NCBI RefSeq assembly: GCF_000372725.1
Contig: NW_005200333.1
Span: 332,182 to 396,181 of the forward strand
Origin: Emiliania huxleyi CCMP1516
Lineage: Eukaryota > Haptophyta > Isochrysidales > Noelaerhabdaceae
Reading direction: 5' to 3'
Length of the DNA stretch: 64,000 nt
The notes below the pieces were generated by a model. It saw only the letters and a program-made list of their open reading frames with translations, made no database searches and was not told the DNA's origin. The stretch's first letter is position 1. Each line of letters begins with the position of its first letter. Both the position numbers and the translations under genes were made by a program. Shown piece by piece: positions 1 to 10,500 of this stretch.

Positions 1-40
1 CTTTGGGCCGCCCAAGCACCAGACCGCACTCCTCAGCCGC

Positions 41-3000
41 ATGGCAACCTTCATGAAGAAGAGCAGCGCCACGGGCCTTGGCTCTGCTCCAGCTGCGTCG
101 ATCGGTACTGACACCTATTCCGCAGGCGTGTCAGCAGACTTGGAAGCGAGGCTTTCGCTCGACACGACCACCCCCGAGCTGTGGGAGGTATTTTGCACAG
201 TGCAGACCGCAGCCGACACCGCCTTTGCGCTCGACCTTTTGCTCGACAAGCTAGGGCTGGCTGCCCTGCGGGGGCAGGGCCTGCAGCTCTTCCTCGCCCT
301 CAAGCCGGCGCTCGAGCAAGCGGGGCTCATGTTCAAGCAGAAGAAGCTGCTCAATGACCTTCACGGAAGCATGATCCGCGCGCAGAAGGTGGTGGCGCGG
401 CTTCGCGGCGTGGCCAAGCCCGACAACGAGGCTGCAATGGCTGCGGCCGAGGAGACGGCGGCGACCAAGAGCGCCGACAACAGTTTCGGCGTCAATGAGA
501 TTCTCGTGTGCGGGGCAGGGCCCGTCGGGCTGCGCGCTGCTGTGGAACTCGCGCTGCTGGGCTTCCGCGTGACGGTGATAGAGAAGCGACCCAACTTTTC
601 TCGTGCCAACATCCTGACCTTCTGGGACGAGACGATGAGCGACATGCTCGCGCTCGGCGCAAAGTCTTACTTCCCCGACCTGAAGCCGACGGGCAACCAA
701 AAGGTGCTCGGCACGCGCCAGATTCAGGTCTGCCTGCTCAAGACATTTCTGCTCTTTGGAGGCGCCGTGCACTATGGCAAGGAGATTTGTGGGCTTGTGC
801 CTCCCTGCGACGAGGCAAGCAAGTGGAGCGCCAAGTTTCGGCCGTACGTCAAGCACCGGCGTGCGGCTGAGACGGACGCGCAAGCCAAGCGGTCGGCCGA
901 GCGGGAGAGCTCCGAGACGGCGCCAAAGGAGCAGGGTGGCACAGAGGGCACGGCGCTCGAGTTCCAAAAGGCAAAGGACTACGGAGGCAAGGAGACGGCC
1001 AGCGTGGAGACCTGGGACGTCGACATGGCTTACGTGAACGGGTCTGCAGCGGGAGGCGGTGGCGACAAAGCAACCGGGCTCCCGCCGGTCAAGTTTGACG
1101 CGTACATCATCGCCGAGGGCGGGTGGAGCGACTCGACACGACGGCTCGGGTTTTCCAAGTCGGTGGAGCTTTTCAAGCCCGTCTTTGGGCTAGTGGCCAA
1201 CCTCAAGTACAATCCGAACGACCTCAAGGAGCGCAACATGCGCTCGCAGGTCCATTTCTGTCTTGGTTCGGACTGGCCGCTCAGCAACTGCCCCATCCAG
1301 GCGGAGTTCATCGAGTACCTAAAGGGTGAGACGCACTTCTTCGCGCTCGTGGTCAGCAAGAAGAACCACCACAAGGACGGCACGGACTCCCACCTCGATC
1401 GCATGAAGCCAGAGGACCGTGCGGCCATCCCGGATGAGATCATTGCTCAGATGCGGCGGGCGAGCCAGCAGAAGGGGCTGCTCGAGATGGGGGTCTTCAA
1501 GCGGGGATACGCCTCAGGCCAGGCCTGTCTGGCGACGGACAACGTTGACGTGCAGAAGCTGCACCAGATGGTGCGCGACATCACGCAGGAGATGGGGCTG
1601 CCGCCGTCGACCGAGTTCTTTGAGAGCAACCCTGTCCAGCTGTTTGACTTTTCGCGGCGGGCGCGGTGCGTCGACCCGGTGAGGCTGCTCTGCTCGGGCG
1701 CAGACGGCGGCGACTCTGAGGCAAGGGTGCTCTCACCAGCCGAGTTTCTAAAGGGGTCGCACGCCGGGGTGCAAGCCCTCGTCTTGCCAGTCGGTGACGC
1801 GCTGCAGGAGCCTGTGTGGACGCAAGGCTTGGGCATCAACCGAGGTTTCCACACAGCCATGAACCAGGCTGAGGCGACTGTCACTGGTGTTGCCGACGGT
1901 GTCGCGTCCCTGAGCGCACAGCTCTGGTTTCGCGATGTCTCAAATGCGGGCACGCTGTGGAAGCCGCTGCGCTGGTCAGATCTCGGCGAGATGCACGGGC
2001 GCAGGATCCACATCTCTGCCGTCGCGACCGACCTGCAAGCCGCGTGGCACGTCCACCCGCCAGAAGAGCTCGCTGGGGAGGAAGAGCGCTTCCCATTTCA
2101 GCTGCGCCTTCCTCCTGGGAACGAGTCGGCTGCCGTGAGAGCGCGATTTCTGTTCAATTTTGGCGTTCGCGCTGACGCACGCACAGTCGACATGTGTGTA
2201 TCGGAGAAGTCCGTCCACATCGACCCTCAGCCAGGAAGGGAAATGCTGGTGGAGGGGGAGGCACGGACAGAGCCGCTCGCGTTGCGCCCGGGTTCGACGC
2301 GCCCGATTCCCCCGACTGACTACAGTGAGCGGCACATCGTTGGAACGCTGCCGCTGGGTGGGCGAGACGCAGACGAGGTCGTTGGTGGGCTGCCCATCAC
2401 AGCGGCGCTGCAATCCGGCTGCAAAGCTGAGGGCGCCTCTTGCTGGGGCGCGCAGCTGAGTGCCGGGCTTCTCTCCGATGCAGGCATCTCCGAGCTTCGA
2501 AGTGCACTCGCAGCCTGCGACGCCGCGGGTGCTGCCGAAGAGCAGCAGGCATGCAAGCTCGCGACGACGCTCTTCGAAGACGGCGGCGGCGGCGGCATTG
2601 GCAGCGGGAATGGCACAGCGACGATCGTGGTGATCCCTGACAGTGGATTCGCGTGTGTCGGCTTGAACGTGTTTGTTCAGCGCGCGGGTGGGATGAACCT
2701 GAGTGGGATGCTCGAGACCTATCTTACTGTCGGCGCGCACGCCATCGTTGCGCGGATGGGTGCCGATGAGCTGCAGCATGTTCACCTCGCACCGCCAGAG
2801 GGGTTCTCAGCCATCGTGGGCCGCAGCGCAGCTGCTGAGTGTCTGATGGCGTTTCCCGGCATGGGGGGTGGGGACATGATGCCTCCCCCGGCCGCCTTTG
2901 GCCCTTCCTTGATTGGCGCCTGGGCAGTCTACCAGCCAGGGACGTACGCCGTCTACGTCATGGCGAAGGCTCGTGCTTTCGCAGACGCGCCGGCTGGCCT

Positions 3001-3043
3001 GCTGGCGCCCACCTTCTTTATCTCGACCGCCCTGGGGCGGTGA
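41..3043 (+). CDS. MICAL-like FAD-dependent monooxygenase, 1000 aa, single exon
   Basis: Probable flavoprotein monooxygenase. Residues about 150-620 carry a Rossmann FAD fold: the GAGPVG dinucleotide motif at residues 158-163 followed by a conserved EKR, a central GGWSDSTRR segment near 356, and a VGDAL motif near 585 followed by GLGINRGF. The helix after the first motif and the phrase FWDETMSDMLALGAK resemble the catalytic domain of MICAL proteins, which oxidise actin methionines. No calponin-homology or LIM domain is visible. The N-terminal 145 residues are helical, and the last 350 residues match nothing I recognise. The ATG at 41 is the first in frame, and only 40 bases precede it, so upstream exons are possible. 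It is read without introns, unlike most neighbours. The flavin fold is firm; the substrate is inference. Confidence 0.8.
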   Translation: MATFMKKSSATGLGSAPAASIGTDTYSAGVSADLEARLSLDTTTPELWEVFCTVQTAADTAFALDLLLDKLGLAALRGQGLQLFLALKPALEQAGLMFKQKKLLNDLHGSMIRAQKVVARLRGVAKPDNEAAMAAAEETAATKSADNSFGVNEILVCGAGPVGLRAAVELALLGFRVTVIEKRPNFSRANILTFWDETMSDMLALGAKSYFPDLKPTGNQKVLGTRQIQVCLLKTFLLFGGAVHYGKEICGLVPPCDEASKWSAKFRPYVKHRRAAETDAQAKRSAERESSETAPKEQGGTEGTALEFQKAKDYGGKETASVETWDVDMAYVNGSAAGGGGDKATGLPPVKFDAYIIAEGGWSDSTRRLGFSKSVELFKPVFGLVANLKYNPNDLKERNMRSQVHFCLGSDWPLSNCPIQAEFIEYLKGETHFFALVVSKKNHHKDGTDSHLDRMKPEDRAAIPDEIIAQMRRASQQKGLLEMGVFKRGYASGQACLATDNVDVQKLHQMVRDITQEMGLPPSTEFFESNPVQLFDFSRRARCVDPVRLLCSGADGGDSEARVLSPAEFLKGSHAGVQALVLPVGDALQEPVWTQGLGINRGFHTAMNQAEATVTGVADGVASLSAQLWFRDVSNAGTLWKPLRWSDLGEMHGRRIHISAVATDLQAAWHVHPPEELAGEEERFPFQLRLPPGNESAAVRARFLFNFGVRADARTVDMCVSEKSVHIDPQPGREMLVEGEARTEPLALRPGSTRPIPPTDYSERHIVGTLPLGGRDADEVVGGLPITAALQSGCKAEGASCWGAQLSAGLLSDAGISELRSALAACDAAGAAEEQQACKLATTLFEDGGGGGIGSGNGTATIVVIPDSGFACVGLNVFVQRAGGMNLSGMLETYLTVGAHAIVARMGADELQHVHLAPPEGFSAIVGRSAAAECLMAFPGMGGGDMMPPPAAFGPSLIGAWAVYQPGTYAVYVMAKARAFADAPAGLLAPTFFISTALGR

Positions 3044-3336
3044 TGCGCGGGCGCGCTCCTCACGTGCGATGACTCCGATCTCCGACCTCCGGCTCCCTTC
3101 CCTATGGGGCACAGAGACGCAAGCCGAGCGCGCGGCGCGCGGCACAATCGTCAATCGACGAAGGAATCGAAACCCTTTTGTTTGGTACAACACGCGTCGC
3201 CGGTGACTAAAATTTTCTGTCAAATACTGAGGGTGCCACTGCAATCCGTCACATGACACATGCTCATGTTCATGATCATGTGCTGGTACGACTCGTCGTG
3301 GCTCTGACTCTCTCCGACATCGTCGGCACATGTCGG
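3044..3336. other. convergent intergenic spacer
   Basis: This spacer lies between two convergent genes. It holds no ORF with recognisable motifs, and no repeat was noticed. It should contain both 3' UTRs. Confidence 0.5.
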
Positions 3337-4308
3337 CTACTCCTGCTTTCTGCTTCCGGCATGCAGAGCCTCGGTCAGCCACGGCCCGATGGACCGGGCG
3401 CGTGCCTTTCCGTTCCGATTGCAGACCCTCGTGGGCGTCGCCGCCCGCCTGATCGCATCGACCTCGGCGGCCGCCAGCCAGCGGTAGACTCGGAAGAGCA
3501 TCTCGTTGCCGAGGAGTCCAAACAGGTGGAAGCAAGCCATCTCCTCGAAGGCGCCCTGCCAGAGACGCGCGCCCTCGGGCAGCAGCCCCGCCGCGCGACA
3601 GAGCGCCTCGAGGGCGGCGTGCGTCCAGTAGGTGAGCCCGGTCTCGGCTCCCATCAGCAGGCCCGAGTTTCCAAACCAAAAGACGAGCCCCGACAGCGCG
3701 CCAACGAGGAGAGGGTGGGCGTCCTCGCCGCGGCGCAGCCAGCGAGAGAGCAGCTCGTGGCGCCGGCAGAGGAGCACCAGGAGCAGCCAGATCGACGAGA
3801 GGGGCGGGGTCACGTTTGCCCCGCCGCACAGCACGTACGACTCAAACGAGGCCTCGAGGTTGCGCAACGCGAAAGCGAGGGCATGGGCGGCGCCGACGGC
3901 GTACAGGACCGCCGGGAGCACGCGCGGCACCGAGGCGAGGCCGCCGAGCATCCCGGCGAGGACGCACCACCACGAGCCAACGAGCAGTGCCTGTGCGCCG
4001 CCGTTCAGTCGGAAGAGCGTCTCGAACGGCGGCGCGCGGCTGCCGCCGGGCTGTAGCCACAGCACCGCGCCGCAGGTGGACCACAGGCCGTTGCTCAGTA
4101 GCGCTGCGAACGCCGCCCAGTGCATCACCGAGCCGCCGCCGGTCCGGCCATAGCTCCACACCTTGAAGGCGTGGAAGAGAGCGTGGCACGCCAACGCCGC
4201 ATCGGTAAAGGAGGCGGCGTGGCAGTCGGCGGAGCAGGCGACAAAGCCGAGGCGGAGCGTCTCGACGCCGAACTCATGCACACTGTGGCAGCTTGGGAGC
4301 GGGTTCAT
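3337..4308 (-). CDS. Multi-pass membrane protein of unknown family, 323 aa
   Basis: Uninterrupted reading frame with several hydrophobic stretches, among them HWAAFAALLSNGLW, ALLVGSWWCVLAGMLGG, VLPAVLYAVGAAHALAFAL, SIWLLLVLLC and PLLVGALSGLVFWFGNSGLL. They are separated by short loops with charged residues, as in a protein with about six to eight membrane spans. The N-terminus has histidines and cysteines (CHSVHEF, CSADCH) before the first span. The C-terminal 50 residues are basic and soluble. I do not recognise the family, and no catalytic motif is obvious. The start is the first ATG of the frame. Membrane topology is inference. Confidence 0.6.
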   Translation of the reverse strand: MNPLPSCHSVHEFGVETLRLGFVACSADCHAASFTDAALACHALFHAFKVWSYGRTGGGSVMHWAAFAALLSNGLWSTCGAVLWLQPGGSRAPPFETLFRLNGGAQALLVGSWWCVLAGMLGGLASVPRVLPAVLYAVGAAHALAFALRNLEASFESYVLCGGANVTPPLSSIWLLLVLLCRRHELLSRWLRRGEDAHPLLVGALSGLVFWFGNSGLLMGAETGLTYWTHAALEALCRAAGLLPEGARLWQGAFEEMACFHLFGLLGNEMLFRVYRWLAAAEVDAIRRAATPTRVCNRNGKARARSIGPWLTEALHAGSRKQE

Positions 4309-4390
4309 CTGCCAGGCGAGGTGGCCTTGCTCAATATAATGCGGAGCTCGTGCTCGAAAGAAGAATTCAACTCCGTCACGTCAAGGGCGT

Positions 4391-4454
4391 GGACTGGCGC
4401 ACACTAGCACACACATCGGCACACCACCGGAGCCGCCTAAGCGACTCCGTTAAA
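4391..4454 (+). repeat. Dispersed repeat family A, fragment 1
   Basis: About 60 bases, including caccaccggagccgcctaag followed by cgactccgttaa, recur almost unchanged at about 38080-38107. Confidence 0.75.
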
Positions 4455-4673
4455 CCACATCACGCCCTTTATCAGCTGTGTTCGCTCGCTGTGCGCTCTC
4501 CCGTTGCGCCGTTGCTTAATGTATTATGTTGCTGGCTACTCTGGAGTCCTCCTGGCTGCTCTCCGCCCACCAGCCGGCCACAGGCCGTCAGTCTCGCTGG
4601 CTGGCGTCGAGAGAACGGCCAGACTCGACCGACCGGGTCTCGTGCCGCTGCCTGCTTCTCGCGCCGCTGTAGC

Positions 4674-5257
4674 AGACTACAGTCTACAGTCGGTTGCGTG
4701 CGGGCATTAAGAAAACGTCGCATTAAGAAACCCTACCAAGCGATTTCCGCAAAAGTCTAAGAAACCACGGCGCGCCGCAGGCGCGGCCCCGAGAATTTAA
4801 CAAAATCAACTCACACTCTCACAGGTTGTCACAGCAGACAGGCTCGACGACAGGTGCGGACTGGCGCGTTCTAGCACTATCACCCAAGAAAGGGCCCACA
4901 CACGAGTGTGAACAGGAGCCCCGCTCAAATTTTCTCTTCGCCTGCGGCGCGCGCACTTGCTTGTCATTTTGCCCAAGTCTGCGGTTGTTCTGGGCGGTGT
5001 GGATGGAGGTGTGTGCGTCTTCCTGTCATCCCAAGTGGGTGGCAGACTGCGGACTTGCGACATCGGTCCACGGCGCTTCCTTATGTTGTCGTTTACCGTT
5101 AAAAAATCCTAGATCCCGGCTGACCTGGGGTGCCGGCCGAAGCTAAGAAACCACGGCGTGGGGTGGGTGGGGTGGGGTGGAAAGGCTTAGAAACGGCGGC
5201 GTGCCGTGCCGCGGGATCCTGCTTTCTTAATGCCCGCAACCGACTGTAGCAGAGCCA
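4674..5257. repeat. Segment bounded by imperfect inverted repeats
   Basis: The left end reads ctacagtcggttgcg and then gggcattaagaaa (4690-4714). The right end reads tttcttaatgcccgcaaccg followed by actgtag (5224-5251), its reverse complement apart from a 3-base gap. The interior has two copies of ctaagaaaccacggcg (about 4758 and 5145). The layout suggests a non-autonomous foldback element of about 580 bp. No protein gene is visible inside. Confidence 0.5.
4832..4884 (+). repeat. Dispersed repeat family A, fragment 2
   Basis: Matches 38022-38070 (gacaggctcgac, then actggcgcgt, then actatcacc) with a few substitutions. Confidence 0.7.
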
Positions 5258-5402
5258 GCAGCTTGGCCGCGCATCCTTCACACACGCCGCCACGACCTAG
5301 CTGAGCGGGCCCGGTGTCGAGTCATGGTGCGAGCTGCATGTCCATGTGGAGGGGCGGGTTTGGCCACAGCAGGTCCACCAGCCAGACGGACCTCAAAGCT
5401 TG

Positions 5403-5503
5403 CCAATGCACTTAAGCTCCGTGCACAATGCCGCTCTCCCCGCGCGCTAGCTCGTTCACCGTCTGCCACGCCACGGCAGTGGAGAACAATGGACAAAAAA
5501 AGG
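5403..5503 (+). repeat. Dispersed repeat family A, fragment 3
   Basis: About 100 bases (containing gctccgtgcacaatgccgct, then gctagctcgttcaccgtctg) match 38112-38208. Together with fragments 1 and 2 this accounts for nearly the whole 38 kb copy, in a different order. Confidence 0.75.
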
Positions 5504-5569
5504 TGCACGAACGACAAACGTGCGTCTCTCTCGACGCCGAACCGATGCGGGACGATAAAGTCAGCAGTT

Positions 5570-5660
5570 CACATAAACGCACAACCCCGGGCCCGAAATC
5601 GCAGAGAGACAGTCACGCAACACGGGTTCCCAGGCAAAGCGAGCAAAAACCTTATCGCAG
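5570..5660 (-). repeat. Dispersed repeat family B, copy 1
   Basis: A 90-base block that is the reverse complement of 23978-24067 with few differences. The shared core includes gataaggtttttgctcgc and gtgttgcgtgactgtctct. It carries no coding signal. Confidence 0.8.
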
Positions 5661-5824
5661 TTCACCCCATCTCGCACTTGGAGTCCCCATCCCGAACTCG
5701 TTTCTCGCCCCCTATTCGAGCAGCCACTCTTCGCGCCGCCAATCACGGAGCGCGCCTGCGCCGGAAATCTAAAGCTGTGCACGTCGGGGTCTATTGGTGG
5801 TCGCTGCTCTTGTCCGTGTAAGGG

Positions 5825-6552
5825 ATGCTCGCCGTGCTCGCCGCCGCGTCCTCGTCGCTGCAGGACACGGTTGGCGGGCCGGAGTGCTCACCATGCCGCT
5901 TGCCATACATTGGCGAGCCGCCTGTCGGGAAACGCAGGGCTGCCATCCTCATCGAGGGCCCCTGCGACTTTTGTGGCGCAGATGGGAGATGCTGCTCGCA
6001 GGACGCCGCCGGCTCACCGGGTTGTGTCGGCGGTGTCGATGTCTGGCAGCCCTGCGGCGTCGAGCGCTTCTGCTGCTCGTCGACGCCTCCTCGTCCTTAC
6101 GCCAGTGGCGACGACGCGGGGCCTCTCCTTCCCCGGCCGCAGGTCGACAACGCACTCTCCGCTCCCCGCCTCTCTCCTCCCGCCAGCCGCAACCACCGAA
6201 CCTCTCTGCGCACAGGTGCTGCTCTTGCTACTTGCCGTCGGCATCGCCGTGCTCGTCGTCGCCGCCGCCGCCGCCTCGCGGGTGCTCGCGGTGTGCCACA
6301 GAGGCCTCTCGCCCGTCCAGTCCGCCAGATACGCCTCCGGCGTAAGTGTAGGCGCGCACGCCGCTCGGTCTCACGAGAAGCGTCTCCGCCTTCCGTCCCT
6401 ATATCCCCTACTCCCCGCGGCTGGTTGAGGGTGGACTGCCGACGACGGCTGGCCGGCAGGCGCCGTACCAGCCGCTCAACGAGGAGGGAGAGCGGATCGA
6501 TGAGGGTGGGATGAGCCCCGACCGAAGTCCAAAAAGCGAACCTGGGCGGTGA
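5825..6552 (+). CDS. Small cysteine-rich single-pass membrane protein (3 exons, 188 aa)
   Basis: Exons 5825-6142, 6216-6341 and 6430-6552 keep one reading frame. The first intron (73 nt) starts gtcgac and ends gcgcacag. The second (88 nt) has a consensus gtaagt donor and a pyrimidine-rich tract before ttgag. A short hydrophobic N-terminus could be a signal peptide. It is followed by a Cys-rich ectodomain with the pattern CxxC, CDFCGADGRCC, GC, C and CC. Exon 2 encodes a strong transmembrane helix (VLLLLLAVGIAVLVVAAAAA). The tail is hydrophilic and acidic. The CG(x)nGxCC core resembles that in the N-terminus of the TTL-like protein at 49 kb. An in-frame stop just upstream fixes the start. Function unknown. 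Confidence 0.6.
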
Positions 6553-7021
6553 TGTGGCCAGGAGTGCTGGGCTCGGGTATGTCTTAATGCTCCAGGGCGT
6601 GCACATCAGACATCTCACAGTCCCTGCCTGTGTAATACCTAGGGGTTTCTCGGGACTCTGGAGGTGTGCTAGTCGCTATGATATTTTTTTCTTTTTTCTC
6701 TCCCTCCAAAAGACCGAAGGGTGGCGGGGTCCAGACTCACACAAGTCCCACACACGGACGGCCGCCAAACTTGTCGGCGAGCCGCTCTCCGCCGCCGCTC
6801 CTCGCTACAAACCATGATGGTGTGTGTGCGCGTCACCCTCCCCCCCCCACACACACACACAACGAGCAGCACCCTCCCACCACGACTCGTCGCTGCGCCT
6901 TTCTGTTCTGTGTGCGGCGGCGAGCCAAGTCGGGCTCGATCTGGTAGCCAACCACTGCAAGGACATGCAGTTGTAGCCGTTGACCAAATCGCGATGTTCG
7001 TCGTCGGTGTGCCGTGTGCCT
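6553..7021. other. Intergenic region
   Basis: It contains a T-rich run (6685-6700), a poly-C/CA run near 6841-6862, and no supported gene. Confidence 0.5.
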
Positions 7022-7318
7022 TTACTTGTTGTTCTTCTCGAACTTGGCGGAAGGGTATTCAATTATGAACCCTTCTGGAAAGCATTGAACGTGGCAATCC
7101 GTTTCAGCATTGTTCTTCTCGAACCACACTTTGCCTTCGAGGTCCTCTTTCGTCCAGCATTGAACGTTGCATTCATCCGTGTTGTCCGTGTTCTTCTCCC
7201 ACGACGACCACTGGTGGTGCTGCATTGCATCGGAGACGGTCTGCTCTGTAAAGCATTGAACGTAGCAAATCTTTTGCTTGACGGTCCAATCTGCGTTGGA
7301 AACGATGAGAAGTTTCAT
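7022..7318 (-). CDS. Small repeat peptide with CxVQC motifs, 98 aa, low GC
   Basis: The frame encodes three related units. Each has a CxVQC motif (CYVQCFTE, CNVQCWTK, CHVQCFPE), and the intervals contain WEKNT, FEKNN and FEKNN. The underlying DNA repeat (agcattgaacgt) occurs at 7081, 7156 and 7252, with spacings of 75 and 96 bases, both multiples of three. The stretch is clearly less GC-rich than its neighbours. There is an ATG at 7318 and a stop at 7022. The plus strand is also open here with an ALNVA repeat, so the coding strand is uncertain. No family recognised. Confidence 0.45.
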   Translation of the reverse strand: MKLLIVSNADWTVKQKICYVQCFTEQTVSDAMQHHQWSSWEKNTDNTDECNVQCWTKEDLEGKVWFEKNNAETDCHVQCFPEGFIIEYPSAKFEKNNK

Positions 7319-7523
7319 GTGACGCTCATATGAGGTTGACGTTTATGTATCTTAAGAAGCTGTTGGAGCCCCTTAGAGACGGTGGCTGGCGTCCAGAGCT
7401 GCCGTGGGGCCCAAAAATTGCATCTGTGAGTCTGGTGTGAGTCCGTGGGTGAGACCGCGGTGCATAAAGAAAATCCGATTGGCGCGCGCTCGACTGTTCG
7501 CGGCTGCGGCCTGTCCGAGTCCG

Positions 7524-10500
7524 ATGTGGCAGCTCCACTCGGACGCCAGGCCGCCGCGCTGCGTGACGCCGACTGTCGATTCGCCGGTCCTTCTCGGCAG
7601 AGCGTCTCACCCCGACATGAGGAGTTGCGTCTCACGGGAGCACGCGACGCTCTCGCCCGCTCCAGACGGAGACGGGAAGCTGCTCCTCACCTCGATCGGC
7701 CACGCGGAGACGGGCGTCCGGGGCAGTGCGGGCGCGCCGTGGGTGTGGCTGCAGAGGGGCGAGTCGTCCACCGTCAGCGATGGGTTCGAGATCGCTCTCA
7801 GCAGAGGGAAGGCGCCCAGCAGACGATCTCCGCTGCCTGAGGAACCGGATGCGGCGGTGGTGCTGAGGCTCCTCCGTCAGCCTCCGCCGGCGGCGGCGGA
7901 AGCCTCGACTGCGTCGGGCACCGCTCCGCTGGCGCTCACCGCTGATGACGAGGGGTTGACGGAGGCGTTCGGCAAGGCGCGGCCCTACCGGATGCTAGAC
8001 GGGCGCACGGTCTACCTCAACACGCTCATCAGGCCAGAGGAGAGCGAGCCAGCCGCCGCCGCCGCCTCCTCCTCCGCCGCCGCCGCCGAGCAGAGCAGCG
8101 GCGGCGCTAGTTGCAGCGGCGGCGGCGCTGGCTGCAGCGGCGGCGGCGCTGGCTGCAGCGGCGGCGGCGCGAGCCCGCCCGAGATTGCGCGGCACGAGCT
8201 TCTGTGGAGGCCGGCGGCGCTGCAGGCGGCCCTCCGCCGTCACGCCCGCCCCCTGGTGCCGCAGCGACCGACCGTCCCTCCCTCCCGCCTCCGCAGACGG
8301 CGCTCTTCACGTCGTACGGCACCGACTACTCCTTCCTGGCGGAGATGGTCGCAGGCTCGCCCGCGGCGGCGAGGCGGCGAGGCGTCACGGTGGTGGACAA
8401 CTACGACCACCACCGCACGCCGGCCGGGCTCGACGAGCACACGTACACCGTCCACAACGCCGCCGTCCGCGCAAACTTCTCCGTCGTGCTGCCGCCCTTC
8501 TTCAGCGACGACACCGCCGCCGCCGACCGGACGCGCGTGCACCACGGGACGATGCACCCAAAGATGTGGCTGCTCGAGTTCAGCGAGGGCGGCGCGTGCG
8601 GCAGCGGCTTCCTGCGGCTCGCAATCTCCTCGGCCAACCTCGGCCGGTACGATGCCAAGATCAACAACCAGGTGTGGGCGTGCTGCTCACCCTGCTGCTG
8701 CCGCTGCTCTCCTCTCTTCACGCCTCCGGGCTCACCCTCTGTGTGGACAGGTGTGGGCGTGCGACTTTGTGCGCGCGCAGGACGCCGTCGAGGCTGCTCG
8801 CGCGCTCGGCGTCTCGCAGCTCAAGGCGGAGCTCAAGGAGCGGCGAGTCGACGCCGCCGGCTGCAGCGAGAAGGCGGAGCTGGTGCGTGTGGGGCGAGCC
8901 CGGCGGGCACAGAGCGAGCGTGCGCCGCCCCCCTCACCTCCGCCGGCGGCTCGCCTAGGCGGAGAGACTCGTCGAGGCGCGCCGAGCCGACTCGGCCGGC
9001 TTTGGCGCCGACCTCCTCTTCTTCGTGGAGCGGCTCGTCGGCAGAGCGGCGCCGGAGCTGTTTCGCCAGTGGGAGGCGCTGCTGAGCCGCTACGACCTCA
9101 CGCCGCCCGCGGGTGCGCCTCGAGTTGGACGGCAGCGCACCGCTCTCCCCTCCCCTCCCGCATCCCTCTTTTGGTAGCTCACCGCCGTAGGCACGCACCT
9201 CATCTTCTCCGCTCCTGGCCGCTACTCTGGCCCAGAGGCGGAACGCTACGGCCTCCGCGCGCTGCAGCGCCACCTCAAGGTCTTGAGCGACCGGCCAGTG
9301 GCGCAGCGGCCGACAGCGGTCGAGTACGCGTGCTCGTCGCTCGGGCAGCTCGACGACATCCTGCAGCCGCTGCTCGGCGTGCGGCCAAACTACAAGCAGG
9401 CGCCGCGCATGGCTGTCCGCGGAGCCTTCCTGGAGGGGCTGCACAAGCCTCCGCACGTCAAGGCGCGAGGTCGTCCTCTCGCCCTCCCCCCGCCCCTCGC
9501 TTTGCAGCCCGCCCCGCCCTCCGTCTAGGGCGCGGCGGCGCGGCTGGTGTGGCCGTCTCTGACGGCATCGCTGCCCGCCTTTGCGCGCGGCAAGGGGATG
9601 CTCACCATCGGCGGCGGCAAGAACACCATGACGGGCCCGTCCGAGTTCAAGTCGCAGCAGCTCAAGGCGTGCATGGCGCACAATATCGCCGCCGACCCGC
9701 GCCGCTCCGCCACTCTCCACCACGTCAAGATGGCCGCCGGCATCGTCCGCCCCCTTCAGCGCGAAGGGCCGCAGCGCGAGGTGGCGCCGCTCTGCGCGTG
9801 GGTGTACGCCGGATCCCACAACCTGTCGGGCGCCGCGTGGGGCAAGATGGAGGCCGCGACCGGCAGTGACGACGAGAGCGGGGTCGAGGACGAGGAGTTT
9901 GTCGTCATGTCGTACGAGGTCGGCGTGCTGCTGCTGCCGCCGGAGCCTCGCCCCTTTGCGCTGCCGTGGGTGACCGCCGCGGCCCCGTACGACCCGACCG
10001 AGGTCAAGCCCTTCTCCACCTCCCGCTACCTCGCCATCCTGCGCGGGCGCGACTCGCGGGCGTGGGACTCGCGCGACAACCGCATGACGGTCGACGAGGT
10101 CACGGGCGAGGTGAGGAGGCAGTGGGAGCGGCTGCGCGACGGCGCAGGCGGCGCCGGCCTCGGGCGGGGCGAGGCCGCCGGCTCCACAGGTGCGGTGGTC
10201 GCGCTGCCGGAGGCGGCCACGCTGCCCCCGCCCCTGGGCGGGCTGCTGCTGCCCACGCTGCTGACGATACCGCTGGACGAGGTGCGCAAGCTCGTGCTGC
10301 TCAAGGTCGAGGCCGAGGCGCGCCCCTACCCCTCGGCTCCCGAGCCCGGCTCCGCGGCGCGGAGGAGGGCGCGCCACCTCAAGCGGGGCGGCACGGCGTC
10401 CACGGACGAGCTGCTCAAGGCGTCGGGCAGCTCGATGCGGAGCGAGCCGCTGCCGCTCGGCGCAGAGGTGAGGGCCCTCCGGCTCGGAGACTTCTCGTAC

